Below, one piece after another: positions 9,185-18,513 of a stretch of 23,620 nt of DNA. The notes under the pieces are model-generated. The model did not search any database. It was not told the origin of the DNA and saw only the letters and a list, made by a program, of their open reading frames with translations. The stretch is from Arsenophonus sp052174495. GTDB lineage: Bacteria; Pseudomonadota; Gammaproteobacteria; Enterobacterales; Enterobacteriaceae. The DNA lies in the NCBI GenBank assembly GCA_052174495.1, contig JBQMRR010000109.1, positions 1 through 23,620 of the forward strand. Direction: 5' to 3'. The position numbers were made by a program, and so were the translations under genes. Each line of letters opens with the position of its first letter. The first letter of the stretch is position 1.

Positions 9185-9890
9185 TTCTGTAATTAACTAC
9201 ATATCATTTTATGCTAAAGATATGTTTAAAGCAAAAATAATAAAAATTAATTTTTAAAATTTATTAATCCCATCAATGTAAACTATACTAAAATACAGAT
9301 ACAACAAAATCTAAATAGAATAATAATGAGCACATAATTTTATTATCAGTATTTTTTGCTTCTATAAAAAGCTATAGAAGATGGACTAAAGAAATAGAGC
9401 AATAATCGATGATGACAATTATTTTAATGGAATTAACATCAATTTTTTCAATCTAGCTTAATTTTTAATGCTTATCATTAATTTTTATTTGAAAATAAAG
9501 TTTTCATAACATAAAACATAACCATAACTAAAAGGCACCAACTAACGCAATATCAATCAGTAATAAAACTTTTGATATTAATCTAAATTCAGAAATAGTA
9601 AAAAGTTATGGGATGACATTAATTTTTTGCTGAAAAACTTTTAAAATGAGTAAAATAAATAATAAAAAATATAGACAGGAAACAATAACCATCTTATAAT
9701 ATAAATTATTTTCAATATACTTTTTTATTTTTTATTCATCTCCCTGTTCCTTATTTTAAATAATAATAATCCATATATAAAAGATATTAATTTATTATTA
9801 AATAAATTAGATTATACTCCATCTCTTATAAAATACTTTTTAGATAATTTTATCTAAGATAAATAACGAAGTTTTTATTAATTTTTTGCA
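9185..9890. other. AT-rich spacer between two divergent IS256 ends
   Basis: Around 700 bp of extremely AT-rich DNA with no open frame of note, no terminator and no RNA gene. It separates the 5' ends of IS256 copies A (minus) and B (plus). Confidence 0.5.
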
Positions 9891-9894
9891 TATA

Positions 9895-10600
9895 CAGGAG
9901 TTATGCTTATTTTTGGTGTATAGAATTTCTCGATTGGTGAGGTGGGTGGGGGTTCTCCTGCTAATTGATTTCATAAATGATTTTAACAAGAGAAAAATGA
10001 TTTGTCATGAAAAGTCTATCTTATAAATATTCTCGAAACTAGACAATATCTCTGATCCATTTTATTAACTCATCTGTAATAGTAATAGACACTGCTATTG
10101 AGCCCAAATCTCAATACCAAATGTGCAATAATATACTCAATGCCATCTTGTTGATGGGTGGCATGTCCGTCGACACTAACGGTTATTTATCATAGCAACT
10201 ATATACAAACTGCTATTGACGATGTTGAAATTAAAGTACCTAAGGTTTAGGGATTATAGTGGCGATAAAATATCCTCAGTAGCTCATTGCTACTGCCTTA
10301 TCCAAGAATGGTACAAAAATATCGAAGAATTACTGCCATGCCTATATCTGCGAGGCACATCCACCGATGATTTTTATGAAGCTCTAGAGCGATTCTTTAT
10401 GAAAAAACATGATCTCTCTGTCAAGTACTCATCAGCAGACTGAAATAGCAATGGCTTGAAGAGTAATAGGCAATGGCGGCTGCGTTATATTTAAATGATA
10501 CACATAACCTTTATTCCTGGTGGTGGATGGCATGTGGCGTCTTCTATCAAGACAAGTTGATCGTTTTTATCCTCTCCTCCTTATGTCCATGCACAGTGCC
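9895..10600 (+). mobile_element. IS256-family element, copy B, 5' half
   Basis: It starts with the IS end (TTATTTTTGGTGTATAG near 9908) and leader shared with the other copies, and a preserved ATG at 10007. The transposase N-terminus is broken early, then VDTNGYL (about 10172) and, in the open frame 10216-10443, KYLRFRDYSGD and IEELLPCLYLRGTSTDDFYE followed by ALERFF match the IS256/mutator N-terminal DNA-binding region. LVDGMWRLLSRQ near 10520 is the catalytic-domain start (D in DGM). The match ends at about 10600, where an inverted piece of another copy (B') begins. Confidence 0.78.
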
Positions 10601-11085
10601 TGTCAATAATAAACAAAGAGTAAAGGCATGAGAGTAACTCTTCAACGTTTTTGTACTATTTTAATAAAGGGATAATGACATCTGTTGAAGCATATCCCGT
10701 TCCCACTGTGATCTTTTGACCTTATAGACTTTAGTCTCAACAATTCCTAATATCAGTCTGTATTGTTTTCTATGATAAGTTAAATAATCGTTACAGACAA
10801 CGTAGCATGACCCCATACCCTCAAGAAGGTAGCGTTTGTATGTTTATGACAACCATAGCCTTCTAGCTCCGCTTTAAAAGCGGTGCTATCAGGCTCCCTG
10901 TTACTATTACGAATGAATTTATGAAAAGAAATAACAGGTAATATCTAGTTTCACAGATACCTGTATACTGGACTTTTTATGGCATATCATCTCTCTTTTG
11001 TTGGCATCATCCACAAAATTAACCAATAGGAATACATAACATCAGCATCTCCGAACTTCATATACTAGAAATGAACATCAGTATA
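10601..11085 (-). mobile_element. IS256-family element, copy B', inverted 5' fragment
   Basis: On the minus strand the sequence starts at an IS end near 11070 (TTTCTAGTATATGAAG), carries the common leader, then decayed transposase N-terminus. VVRNDYLTYHRKQYRL (around 10810), ETKVYKVKRSQ (around 10735) and NVEELLSCLY (around 10630) correspond to the VVRNGYLPER, KVPKVRD and IEELLP blocks seen in copy B. The fragment stops near 10600 at the back-to-back join with copy B, so only about the first third of the element remains. Confidence 0.72.
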
Positions 11086-11090
11086 GTAAA

Positions 11091-12010
11091 ATATAGAATG
11101 AAGAGTAAATGAAGAGTATTTTAAAAATTTTATTCTTTATCTCGTTACTCAGCGTTTTTATTTCAATCAGATTATGTACCATTCTCTATTCTATAATCTT
11201 GAGGTTTCTTGATTAATTAATTGTCATTGATGATTTTTCATCAATATTTTATTTTTATTGACATTTTCTAGAACTTTTCGTTGTTTATAGATTGATGTTA
11301 GGGTGGTATTTCTTTCAAGCTATCAATATATTTTTATATTTCCAGTAAAAGATATTGAACTTATTCGTTTATTTGTCAGATAATTTATCTATTTTCATCT
11401 TACTTTCTCTTAATTCGCGCTTAGCTCTAGTAAATACATCTTGCAGCTAATTTACCTACTTGCTATTGCACATGTGATGATTTTCGATCTCTGTGAGATA
11501 TATCATTGCCTTCTAGTTAAATACTATGCTATGTTTTGGATTATTATCATCTATCCAAACAGATTCCGTAATGGTGTTTTATCAGTACAGCTTTCTTATT
11601 TTGATTACAGTAAAAACTAAAAATCTAGCTTATTTATTGAGTTGGCAATAGCATTAGTCGCCAAACGATTGGGATATGAATTTAATAATCAACATCATCT
11701 TATTTTTGCCCTTTAAGCATAAGTAAAATTCAAATATTCCATAACGCTTACTAAAATAGAAATAGGGGGACCTGCTTTATCCTGAACTTAAGAGAAGCTC
11801 TGCTTTTATATGTTGTGTTTGATTGAAGATGAAACATCATCATGATATTTTGGTATCAACTATATCCGGAGTAGCGTCTTACCATAAATAGGGCTTGTGC
11901 GACAAAGATCTATATAATGATCAGGGATAAAATAAGTAGGGCTTAAGTTAAGCAGATTAAGATAAGTTCAATTTAACACTGAGTATAGTATAAGTTTATA
12001 TATTATTAAA
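11091..12010 (+). pseudogene. Unidentified remnant with an N-terminal membrane segment
   Basis: Immediately beyond IS copy B' a plus frame begins MKSILKILFFISLLSVFISI (ATG near 11111) and runs about 33 codons before a stop. This is the profile of a signal anchor or first membrane helix. Later frames give FILLSLNSRLALV near 11395 and FIELAIALVAKRLGYEF near 11635-11685. The order (membrane helix, then a block like a histidine-kinase dimerisation helix, then a GLxLAIVxRLG-like ATP-binding turn) could fit a sensor kinase, but each match is weak. Everything is interrupted by stops. The rest, to 12010, shows nothing I can name. Confidence 0.25.
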
Positions 12011-12015
12011 TATAT

Positions 12016-12065
12016 AACAACATAATGTTTCTTATGTAAAAACAACATAATGTTTCTTATGTAAA
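12016..12065. repeat. Tandem duplication, two exact 25-bp units
   Basis: 12016-12040 and 12041-12065 are identical (unit begins AACAACATAATG and ends CTTATGTAAA). Each unit has an internal imperfect palindrome, ACATAA and TTATGT. Exact identity in such degraded surroundings implies a recent slippage or duplication event. Confidence 0.9.
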
Positions 12066-12181
12066 AGAAAGATGTTTATATAAAAATATGATTTATTGAA
12101 ATTTAATATAAAGTTTGACTTTACTTCATCTATAATATAGATGAGTGATATCAAAAAGCAATCGACCATTAAAAGGAACCT

Positions 12182-12280
12182 TCAGGTAATGATAGATATC
12201 GATTTTGTTAATTTTTCATAAAATTTTCTTTTTAATGTTTCGACAAATTCTTGTATATCAAATGCAAGATGATCACTCAT
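12182..12280 (-). pseudogene. DUF1640-like protein, N-terminal remnant
   Basis: A 32-codon frame starts MSDHLAFDIQEFVETLKRKF and ends at TGA. Its ATG has a strong AGGAG site (12289-12293) 8 nt upstream, so it was a real start. The beginning resembles the DUF1640 (CCDC90-type coiled-coil) N-terminus, where xxFDTxxFVxxLK leads into helical coiled coil. It also resembles the second DUF1640 remnant in this window (13965-14235, minus), which begins MDQVAFDI. Full family members have about 100-200 residues, so this is a stub cut by deletion or frameshift. Their biochemical role in bacteria is not established. Confidence 0.45.
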
Positions 12281-12289
12281 AACGATAGC

Positions 12290-13375
12290 TCCTTTTTGGA
12301 AGGATAACATAACCATTTCATTATGAACTTAATAAAAAGTCTAGCTTTCCTGTGCTTATTTGTGAAGCACAATCGCTAATATAATATACTAATCTATATA
12401 ATAAAATGTATCGCATGATAAAAATCGTTGATATCTCCTAACACTTAGATTTAGGCAATTTTTCTTAAATTGATACCTGTTAAATTTGAAACATGTCTTT
12501 TATTTGGTTTTAGGAAATCACAAAAGTAAATTTTCAGTATTGAGTTCAGTCACTATCGGTTGACTTAGCGTAATATAGGCGCCTCCAGATTGAAGTTTGA
12601 AACAAATTTATTAAATCAATTAATGACGATATTCATATTTTTTAGTGTTATTTACATGTGTTATTTACATAAAATATGAAGGAAAAAAATAATTGAACAC
12701 ATAAAATACCAAGAATTAAGAGATTGTATGAAAAGATTTATTTTTAGATTATTGATTGAGATAATAATAGTTTCACATCATAACTAGTTATGTGCCTTTT
12801 ATCTAGATCATTAATCATAAAAATACTTCGACAGCATGGAAATCTGAGTTAGGCACTCAGAGATGGCATTTTAGTTTATAAAAAGATATTAACGAAAAAT
12901 CATGCGCTTATAGCTTATTTGTATTTGTAAAATTAGATATCAGGTTTTGCATCTCATTTAAGATAATCACGATATATGTAAACCAATAGCGTATTTTTAG
13001 TTTGTAATCTATTCATTAATGTTGAGCTAAATGAGCATCTAAAAACCTGTCTGGATTGATTAATTCAGTATTATAAATCATGTTCAGTTCACCACCAGTA
13101 ATTTTATAGTGTTTAGGATGTGGAAAATTAAGTTAATCACTTGAAAGTCGCTATGACTATTTTAATTTTCTGCAACTACACCTTTTATCTGTAACATATC
13201 AAAGCAAAATCTGGTTTACTTCTATCCATTTTGTTAAATTACTAGCATAGTATGATGATACTAAATCAATTAATAACACTTCTTCTATCTTCTATAATTA
13301 AGATATTGATGAATTTTAATAGAGAGTGTTTTATATCATCGAATTAGTGATCTCAGTTAATTATTTTAAAAAGAC
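12290..13375. other. AT-rich spacer, no supported gene
   Basis: About 1.1 kb with stops in all frames. Apart from a 13-bp tandem repeat at 12645-12670 I see no gene, terminator or RNA. The last part may contain the lost 5' part of the IS481-type element that follows, but I could not align it. Confidence 0.4.
12645..12670. repeat. Tandem duplication, two exact 13-bp units
   Basis: GTGTTATTTACAT occurs twice in direct succession (12645-12657 and 12658-12670). Confidence 0.9.
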
Positions 13376-13379
13376 CACT

Positions 13380-13680
13380 ATTTCTCCCTACGAGCTGCTC
13401 ATCTCATTATTATGGTTACACATAGCTTTCAGTAATTAAAGAGTTCGAAATGGGTATCGATATATTATAAAATGTAATACTACTCTATAGTATAGAGTTC
13501 TCTATAGAGTTGCTATCTGTAGATACTCTGCATAATATATCTTTGGTATATAATCAGGGAACCCACAATCAGTATTGGATGATAAAACTCCATTACAATC
13601 TTATAAAATATTTATTAAAGGTTAAACCTAAATTATTTAAAAAACTATACTATCTTCCGGAAAGAGTGAGATCTAATCAG
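13380..13680 (+). mobile_element. IS481-family transposase fragment, copy 1 (3' end)
   Basis: The plus strand reads VIKEFEMGIDIL (about 13430-13470), then a decayed region, VYNQGTHNQYWMIKLHYN (13540-13595) and KVKPKLFKKLYYLPERVR (13618-13672). In IS481/rve-type transposases this corresponds to the NGMVERFNGRI block, the RYxxLYNxxxP helix, the KTPLQAL block and the C-terminal PELFKKxxYxLPG tail. The DNA at 13575-13660 is clearly homologous to 15400-15490 of copy 2 (shared AAAACTCCATT). The N-terminal half, including the first catalytic Asp residues, is not recognisable. Confidence 0.65.
13482..13510. repeat. Nested palindromes (three related arms)
   Basis: ACTCTATA-G-TATAGAGT (13482-13498) is a perfect palindrome around one base. 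The left arm also pairs with CTATAGAGT at 13502-13510. The three arms can therefore form alternative hairpins. It lies inside the IS481 relic and probably arose by local duplication. Confidence 0.8.
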
Positions 13681-13689
13681 CATTGATAT

Positions 13690-13964
13690 ACGTGATGATA
13701 ACAGATAAACAAAGATTTTTAAAACAATTAAATTGTCTTTAATAAAAAATTTTTTATCTAAAAAAGAAAATCGAATTTTGATGAGGATATATCCTAAAAT
13801 TGACTTCCTGTGCAAGATTTAACTCTGAAACCAAGAAATTAAATTTCAACTATATAATTAAGTTAATAGCCAAATGGTAAGTATAGTCTAAAAAATTAGA
13901 AGAATTTTAGTATTACTGTTCAGTAGCAATAGTTAAAACTATCATACTATCTAGCTTTCAAAGT
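13690..13964. other. Spacer without a gene
   Basis: AT-rich, stop-rich DNA between the IS481 3' fragment and the DUF1640 remnant. Nothing is recognisable. Confidence 0.45.
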
Positions 13965-14235
13965 AGTCCTGTAGCAATGAGATATTCAACATCTTTACGA
14001 ATTAAAGAAATTTAAGCATTAGTTTTTCAAAACGTAGATCCATGTCTTTTTGAAGATCAGAGATTTGTGTATTTAAATCTTTATGAAAATCCTTTAAATT
14101 TTGTTTAGTTCTATATCAACTGTTTCATGCGATTTACGAACAGTCAGAGAAATAGCTTTAAGCCTAATTTTATATAAACCAACGCCTTCAAAGTGTTTAA
14201 GAAAATTTAGTATATCAAAATGCAACTTGATCCAT
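13965..14235 (-). pseudogene. DUF1640 (coiled-coil) protein pseudogene
   Basis: On the minus strand an ATG at 14235 starts MDQVAF, a one-base insertion shifts the frame, and the reading continues DILNFLKHFEGVGLYKIRLK, AISLTVRKSHETVDIELNKI, then (after a stop or shift) KDFHKDLNTQISDLQKDMDL and RFEKLMLKF. The order FDxLKFxKxLxxxG, AxAISxxVRxxHETVDxxxK and heptad repeats ending LRKDMDLRFEKL is the DUF1640 pattern known in many bacteria, related to the mitochondrial CCDC90 coiled-coil family. The C-terminal membrane segment is missing or unrecognisable. The insertion and stops make it dead. It lies between two IS481 relics. Confidence 0.62.
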
Positions 14236-14239
14236 AGTA

Positions 14240-14635
14240 AATATTACTTATAGTAAGTAAAGCCACTAACAAATAACCCATTAATGAAAGAAAAATCATT
14301 TACTATAGTTATTCAAGTGTTTAAAATACCTTCTGCGAAAGAATATCCTCAGTCGATAATCTTGCGATTTTTTATCTTTATAGATTATAGGCTGATAGTA
14401 AATAGAATATATAATATTTTTAATGAAAAACCTGTTAGTCGTTTCGTAGCAAGTTAAAGTAACTCACCACCACTAAACTAAAACAGGGTTTTATAAATCT
14501 ATAAGGACGTAGGTTACGATCTTACATTTAATTGTTGTTATTATAGAATAGGAATGTTTAATCCTATCGCTTTCATTTAAAATAGAAAGCACTAACTGTT
14601 TAGAACAAGATCATTTATAGATCTTTCTCCTCAAG
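14240..14635. other. Spacer without a gene
   Basis: AT-rich region upstream of the second IS481 relic. It has no open frame, RNA gene or clear terminator. Part of it may be the 5' end of that IS. Confidence 0.4.
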
Positions 14636-14639
14636 CCTG

Positions 14640-15500
14640 CCATGGCAACATAGCTATTAAGGAGTATAATTGAGAGCAAATATCATGATAATAAGAGCTT
14701 CATCGTTAGACAACTATAATATTTAAAATTAGCGCTCCTCTTTAGCTCAGCAAAGAACCTGAATCTACTTTAGCTAAACGTTATAGTGTATCTAAATTTA
14801 CTATTGTTAAAGAGTAAAAAGATGATGTTAATGATTATAACCATATTTCTTATCGTTTGCTTTTATGATTTTCTCGTCCGCTAAGAACGCATTGAATATG
14901 AAACATAAATCATTTAAAGATATGAGTTTGGTTATCTCCACGTAGGTGCGAATATTTTCCGAATATCTAAAACGAAACTTCACGATGTTATCTTTTCGTA
15001 GGTATAGAATTATGTCTCTCAATTGATTTTTTCATCTTTACAAGGCTAAGACGGCGCTCAGTGCGTTCTTGACGCTTTTTACGTGATCTTAAACAAATAA
15101 TATTACATAGCTATTCTATGGAATACTTGCAGATAATAGTAAAGAATTTATAGACCTTTTTTATCTCTACAAACATGTTTACCCCCTAAAAACAAAAATT
15201 CGACCGTTTTTATACAGAGCTTTAGTATAGAATACTGACTTAGTCTCTTGATGTATTCTCAAACGAAATAGTATGATCAAGCGATTTAATGAGGGTATAG
15301 AAGATAGGCTACAAAAGCTATAATTTCAATTTTTAATGAAGAACTTAAGATTATTCTGGATTGATATATTTAGCTGTACAATCAGGAATTATTCAAAAGT
15401 ATTAGGTAATAAAACTCCATTGCAGTCTAGAAAGATTGGTTTAAAATTAAATCTGAATTATTCAATAAAAACCATATTATATCTTCTGATATGTAAAAGT
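14640..15500 (+). mobile_element. IS481-family element, copy 2, degraded
   Basis: In order on the plus strand: LAKRYSVSKFTIVK (about 14769-14811), the N-terminal helix-turn-helix, followed by KRDDVNDYNHISYRL (from about 14818), typical of IS481-type transposases. ADNSKEFIDLFYLYK (15129-15173) is the TDNGxEF block holding the second catalytic Asp. IEYRLT and MIKRFNEGIEDRLQKL (about 15272-15320) are the NGMVERFN block, with Lys where the catalytic Glu should be. VLGNKTPLQS (about 15399-15428) is followed by a decayed tail. Frameshifts and stops separate these pieces. The minus-strand frame 14828-15022 is a shadow. The family transposes by a DDE cut-and-paste reaction. Confidence 0.75.
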
Positions 15501-15712
15501 TTCTAATAAACTAGGTTTTATTATATACAGAATTTAACTAAAATTTAATCAATGCTAGTAATTTAAGCTTTTCAGATAGAGTATAAATGGATAAAAATGG
15601 CAAAAATTAGCTATATAAAAATATTAAAATGATCAAAATACTAATTTATGATAAAATTGCTTTTTTATGTAAATTCTTACCAGATGTTTAAATAGTAAGA
15701 ATAGGAGTTATA

Positions 15713-17095
15713 CTTATTTAGTGTATGGGTTTCAGAGAAAGTAACGTATCTCCTGAGTGATTGATTTTGTGAATAATTACAATAACAGAGAAATAATATA
15801 TCATAAAAGTTCTACCATACCAGGTATTCAAAAATTAGATATTACCTCTGATCCATTATATTAACGCATTCGTTAATAGTCACAGGTAGCTGATAGCATT
15901 GCTGTTGAGGATGAGATCGAATCTATGTTGCAACAACATGCTTCAATGACGTCTTTTTCGATAGGTTATTTCGTTATTCATAACGGTTATTTGCTATATA
16001 ACAAAATCATATACAGACTGGTTTAATGATCTTGAGATTAAAATGTCTAAGGTTACAGTAGGATAGTAGTAGCAACGGAATACCTTTAACAGCTTCTCGA
16101 TATCGCCTTATCTGAAGTGTATAAAACATTAAATAGTTTCTACTATATAGCAATGTAGAACTGTGAGATATCTCTATCAGTAATTTCACATAAAGATCTT
16201 TCAAATTTCTTAATAAAATGCATATGATCCCTATACCACTACTATTAGTAGACTGAAACAGAAATATTTTGAAGAGCATTTAGTAATAGTGCCTTCGTGA
16301 TTTTAGCGATATCCGTTACATTTATTTCTTGGCTAATAACATATTATTGGCTTGTCTATCAGGCAAGCTCATCGACATCCACTGCTTCTCATTATTAGCG
16401 GCGCTGCATGGATTGCAAGGAGTTGGTTAGTATTGAGGATGCTTATCAAGAGTTAGAAATAAACTTAGCCGAACCTCTTAATTGCCCACAAGCGTGGAGC
16501 TTAACCGTATTTTCTGGACTTGCTACGAGAGATAGTGCTTGGTTTTTTTTGGGGGAATACAATGGCAAAGATATTTCTGGACACGCAGCACCAATGTTGT
16601 TGAGTACATAAAACATCTGATGTACTAGCTTCACTTCCAAAAGGCATGCAATCGAAAGTTAAAGTTGAGCTGCGTGGAAAAGGTCTTTGCTAACAGATAG
16701 CTGAGATGCGGATGATAAAACCCTTGATGTTTTTGTTGGTAAAATGTTTGGTATTTCATCCAAGTGATGAAAAGCTAGAAAAAAATCGAGAAAAGTTATT
16801 GCTATTCTATCACTTCCTGTCAGCTCAGTGGGCGTACAAATAAGAATATCAATTCGATTAAATCAGCTTTTAGACAGTAAAATTATGAAGCTGATGCGAT
16901 AACTACTTTTATTTGAGAAAATAACCCTTTCAATAGTATTCAAGTTGTTCCCGTCTGCTCAAAAAATCTGGAACAGGCTCAGTGAAGTTGACATTAATAC
17001 TAGTGGAAAGCAGCGTCAAATTTAAGGATGGAAATAGCTTCACTAATCATCAAATTTAACTTGAGCAAGGGATATACTAAATTTAGTAATAACTC
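15713..17095 (+). mobile_element. IS256-family element, copy C, nearly full length
   Basis: This copy runs from the 5' end (TTATTTAGTGTATG, about 15714) to a matching inverted 3' end (ATATACTAAATTT, about 17083), about 1.4 kb, normal for the family. The transposase start is decayed (ATA for ATG near 15803, then KSTIPGIQKL-like sequence). Blocks in order: ESMLQQHAS (15922), VIHNGYLLYNKIIYRL (15977), LEIKMSKVTVG (16034), TTISRLKQKYFEEH (16240), DCKELVSIEDAYQELEIN (16411-16464), RDSAWFFLGEYNG (16534), LASLPKGMQSKVKVELRGKG (16626-16685), FVGKMFGI (16730), LEKNREKLLLFYHFLSAQWA (16770-16829), VFKLFPSAQKIWNRLSEVDI (16935-16995), VKFKDGNSF (17016). It has multiple frameshifts. It is the best guide to the original element and ends about 115 bp before dacC. 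Confidence 0.85.
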
Positions 17096-17210
17096 TTAGT
17101 AGATAAGACATAGTGATATTCTTTAGGCTTCTTAGTTAACTTTAATCATTATAATCTCTTTATAGTATCATGCTTGATATATTTTAATCAGAAAACTTGG
17201 GAGATCAATA
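17096..17210 (+). promoter_or_regulatory. dacC leader and likely promoter region
   Basis: Only about 115 bp separate the IS256 3' end from the dacC ATG, so the promoter should lie here. Candidate -10 boxes are TATAAT (17150-17155) and TATAGT (17161-17166). Neither has a good -35 at standard spacing; TTAACT (17136-17141) is the closest. A GGGAGA ribosome binding site ends 6 nt before ATG and fixes the start. The promoter call is weak. Confidence 0.3.
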
Positions 17211-18419
17211 ATGAGAAATAGCTTGATGAAAAAAATTAACTATTTAACGTGTGGATTAAATCTATTATTTATTCTTCTTTCCTTCATGAATGTTTATGCC
17301 AATGAATTAAAAGTTATACCTCAGCTTAATGTAAAAGCTTATGTGCTAATGGATTATCATAGCGGTAAAGTTTTAACATCTGATAACCCAGATGAACGTT
17401 TAGATCCTGCTAGTTTAACAAAAATTATGACCAGTTATGTGGTGGGTCAAGCAATTAAAGCGGGGAAAATTAGGGTTAATGATCTTGTCATCGTTGGAAA
17501 AGATGCTTGGGTAACCGGTAATCCTGTTTTGCGAGGTTCTTCTTTAATGTTTTTAAAACCCGGAGATAGAGTTTCAGTACTGGATTTAAATCGTGGTATT
17601 GTCATTCAATCTGGTAATGATGCTTGTATTGCATTAGCAGATTACGTGGCAGGTAGTCAAGCTGTGTTTGTTGATCTTATGAATCAGTATGTTACTTTAC
17701 TAGGATTAAAAAATACCCATTTTAAAACCGTACACGGCTTAGATTCAGAAGGCCAATTTAGCACTGCTTATGATATGGCGGTATTAGCGAAGGCATTAAT
17801 TAAAGATGTACCTGATGAGTATCTCTTATATAGCGAAAAAGTGTTTATTTACAATAAAATTAAGCAATTTAATCGCCATCGTCTATTGTGGAGCAAAAGC
17901 TTGCAAGTAGATGGGATTAAGACAGGTCATACTAGTAGAGCTGGCTATAATCTTATTACATCGGCAACGAATGGGCAGATGCGATTGATTGCTGTTGTGT
18001 TGGGTGCATCGAGTGATAGCATTCGTTTTACCGAAAGTGAAAAGCTGCTAAATTGGGGATTTCGTTTTTATAATACAATTATTCCTATAACGGCAGATAA
18101 GCCATTTACTACTGAAAAAGTATGGTATGGTAATCAATCTACGGTTTTATTGGGGGCTCAAAAAGATGTAGTGATAACCATCTCAAAAGGAAGAGAACAA
18201 GACCTAAAAGTAACTTATAGCTTGAACTCAGCTTATCTCAAAGCACCATTAAGCAAAAATCAGGTGATAGGGACTATTGATTTCTTTTTAAATGATCAGT
18301 TGATTGATAAACACCCGCTTGTAGTGAAAGAAGCGATAGAGCAAGGAGGATTTTTGAATCGATTATGGGATCATATCGTCGTTACTATTTCTGGTTGGCA
18401 ACAGAAATTATTTAGTTAA
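17211..18419 (+). CDS. dacC: D-alanyl-D-alanine carboxypeptidase DacC (PBP6-type)
   Basis: Intact 402-residue low-molecular-weight penicillin-binding protein. It removes the terminal D-Ala from peptidoglycan pentapeptides in the periplasm, limiting cross-linking. Residues 1-30 form a signal peptide (KKINY, hydrophobic core, cleavage after VYA). The serine peptidase S11 domain (about 38-275) has all three motifs: S-L-T-K (Ser68 nucleophile, Lys71), S-G-N (134-136) and K-T-G (237-239). A PBP5-type C-terminal beta domain follows (about 294-385), then an amphipathic membrane-anchor tail (about 384-402, FLNRLWDHIVVTISGWQQKL). Length and the segment SDSIRFTESEKLLNWGFRF fit DacC better than DacA, although KTGH is the DacA form (E. 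coli DacC has KTGT). The start at 17211 has a GGGAGA site; the next Met (17226) has none. No partner gene is adjacent. Both sides are dead IS256 copies, and its preservation implies selection for wall maintenance. Confidence 0.95.
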   Translation: MRNSLMKKINYLTCGLNLLFILLSFMNVYANELKVIPQLNVKAYVLMDYHSGKVLTSDNPDERLDPASLTKIMTSYVVGQAIKAGKIRVNDLVIVGKDAWVTGNPVLRGSSLMFLKPGDRVSVLDLNRGIVIQSGNDACIALADYVAGSQAVFVDLMNQYVTLLGLKNTHFKTVHGLDSEGQFSTAYDMAVLAKALIKDVPDEYLLYSEKVFIYNKIKQFNRHRLLWSKSLQVDGIKTGHTSRAGYNLITSATNGQMRLIAVVLGASSDSIRFTESEKLLNWGFRFYNTIIPITADKPFTTEKVWYGNQSTVLLGAQKDVVITISKGREQDLKVTYSLNSAYLKAPLSKNQVIGTIDFFLNDQLIDKHPLVVKEAIEQGGFLNRLWDHIVVTISGWQQKLFS

Positions 18420-18487
18420 TTACTTACTAGATTATAAAATATCTGCAGGTCTTTTTTATAATTATTTTTATTAAAAAATAAAGTGTT

Positions 18488-18513
18488 AGCTAATTAAATC
18501 AGCTTTTTATTTA
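18488..18513 (+). terminator. Probable dacC terminator
   Basis: AGCTAAT (18488-18494) pairs with ATCAGCT (18498-18504) with one mismatch and a 3-nt loop, followed by TTTTTATTT. The stem is AU-rich and weak, but it lies about 70 bp past the dacC stop in the right orientation. Confidence 0.5.

Noticed and set aside
12016..12065. CRISPR array
   Set aside because: The two copies are directly adjacent with no spacer, and no cas genes are present.
14828..15022. Minus-strand 64-codon frame
   Set aside because: It lies antisense inside the IS481 copy 2 transposase relic and is a shadow.
16007..16279. Minus-strand 90-codon frame
   Set aside because: It is antisense to the IS256 copy C transposase, whose plus-strand blocks are recognisable here.
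16446..16640. Minus-strand 64-codon frame
   Set aside because: Antisense shadow of the IS256 copy C block containing KELVSIEDAYQE.
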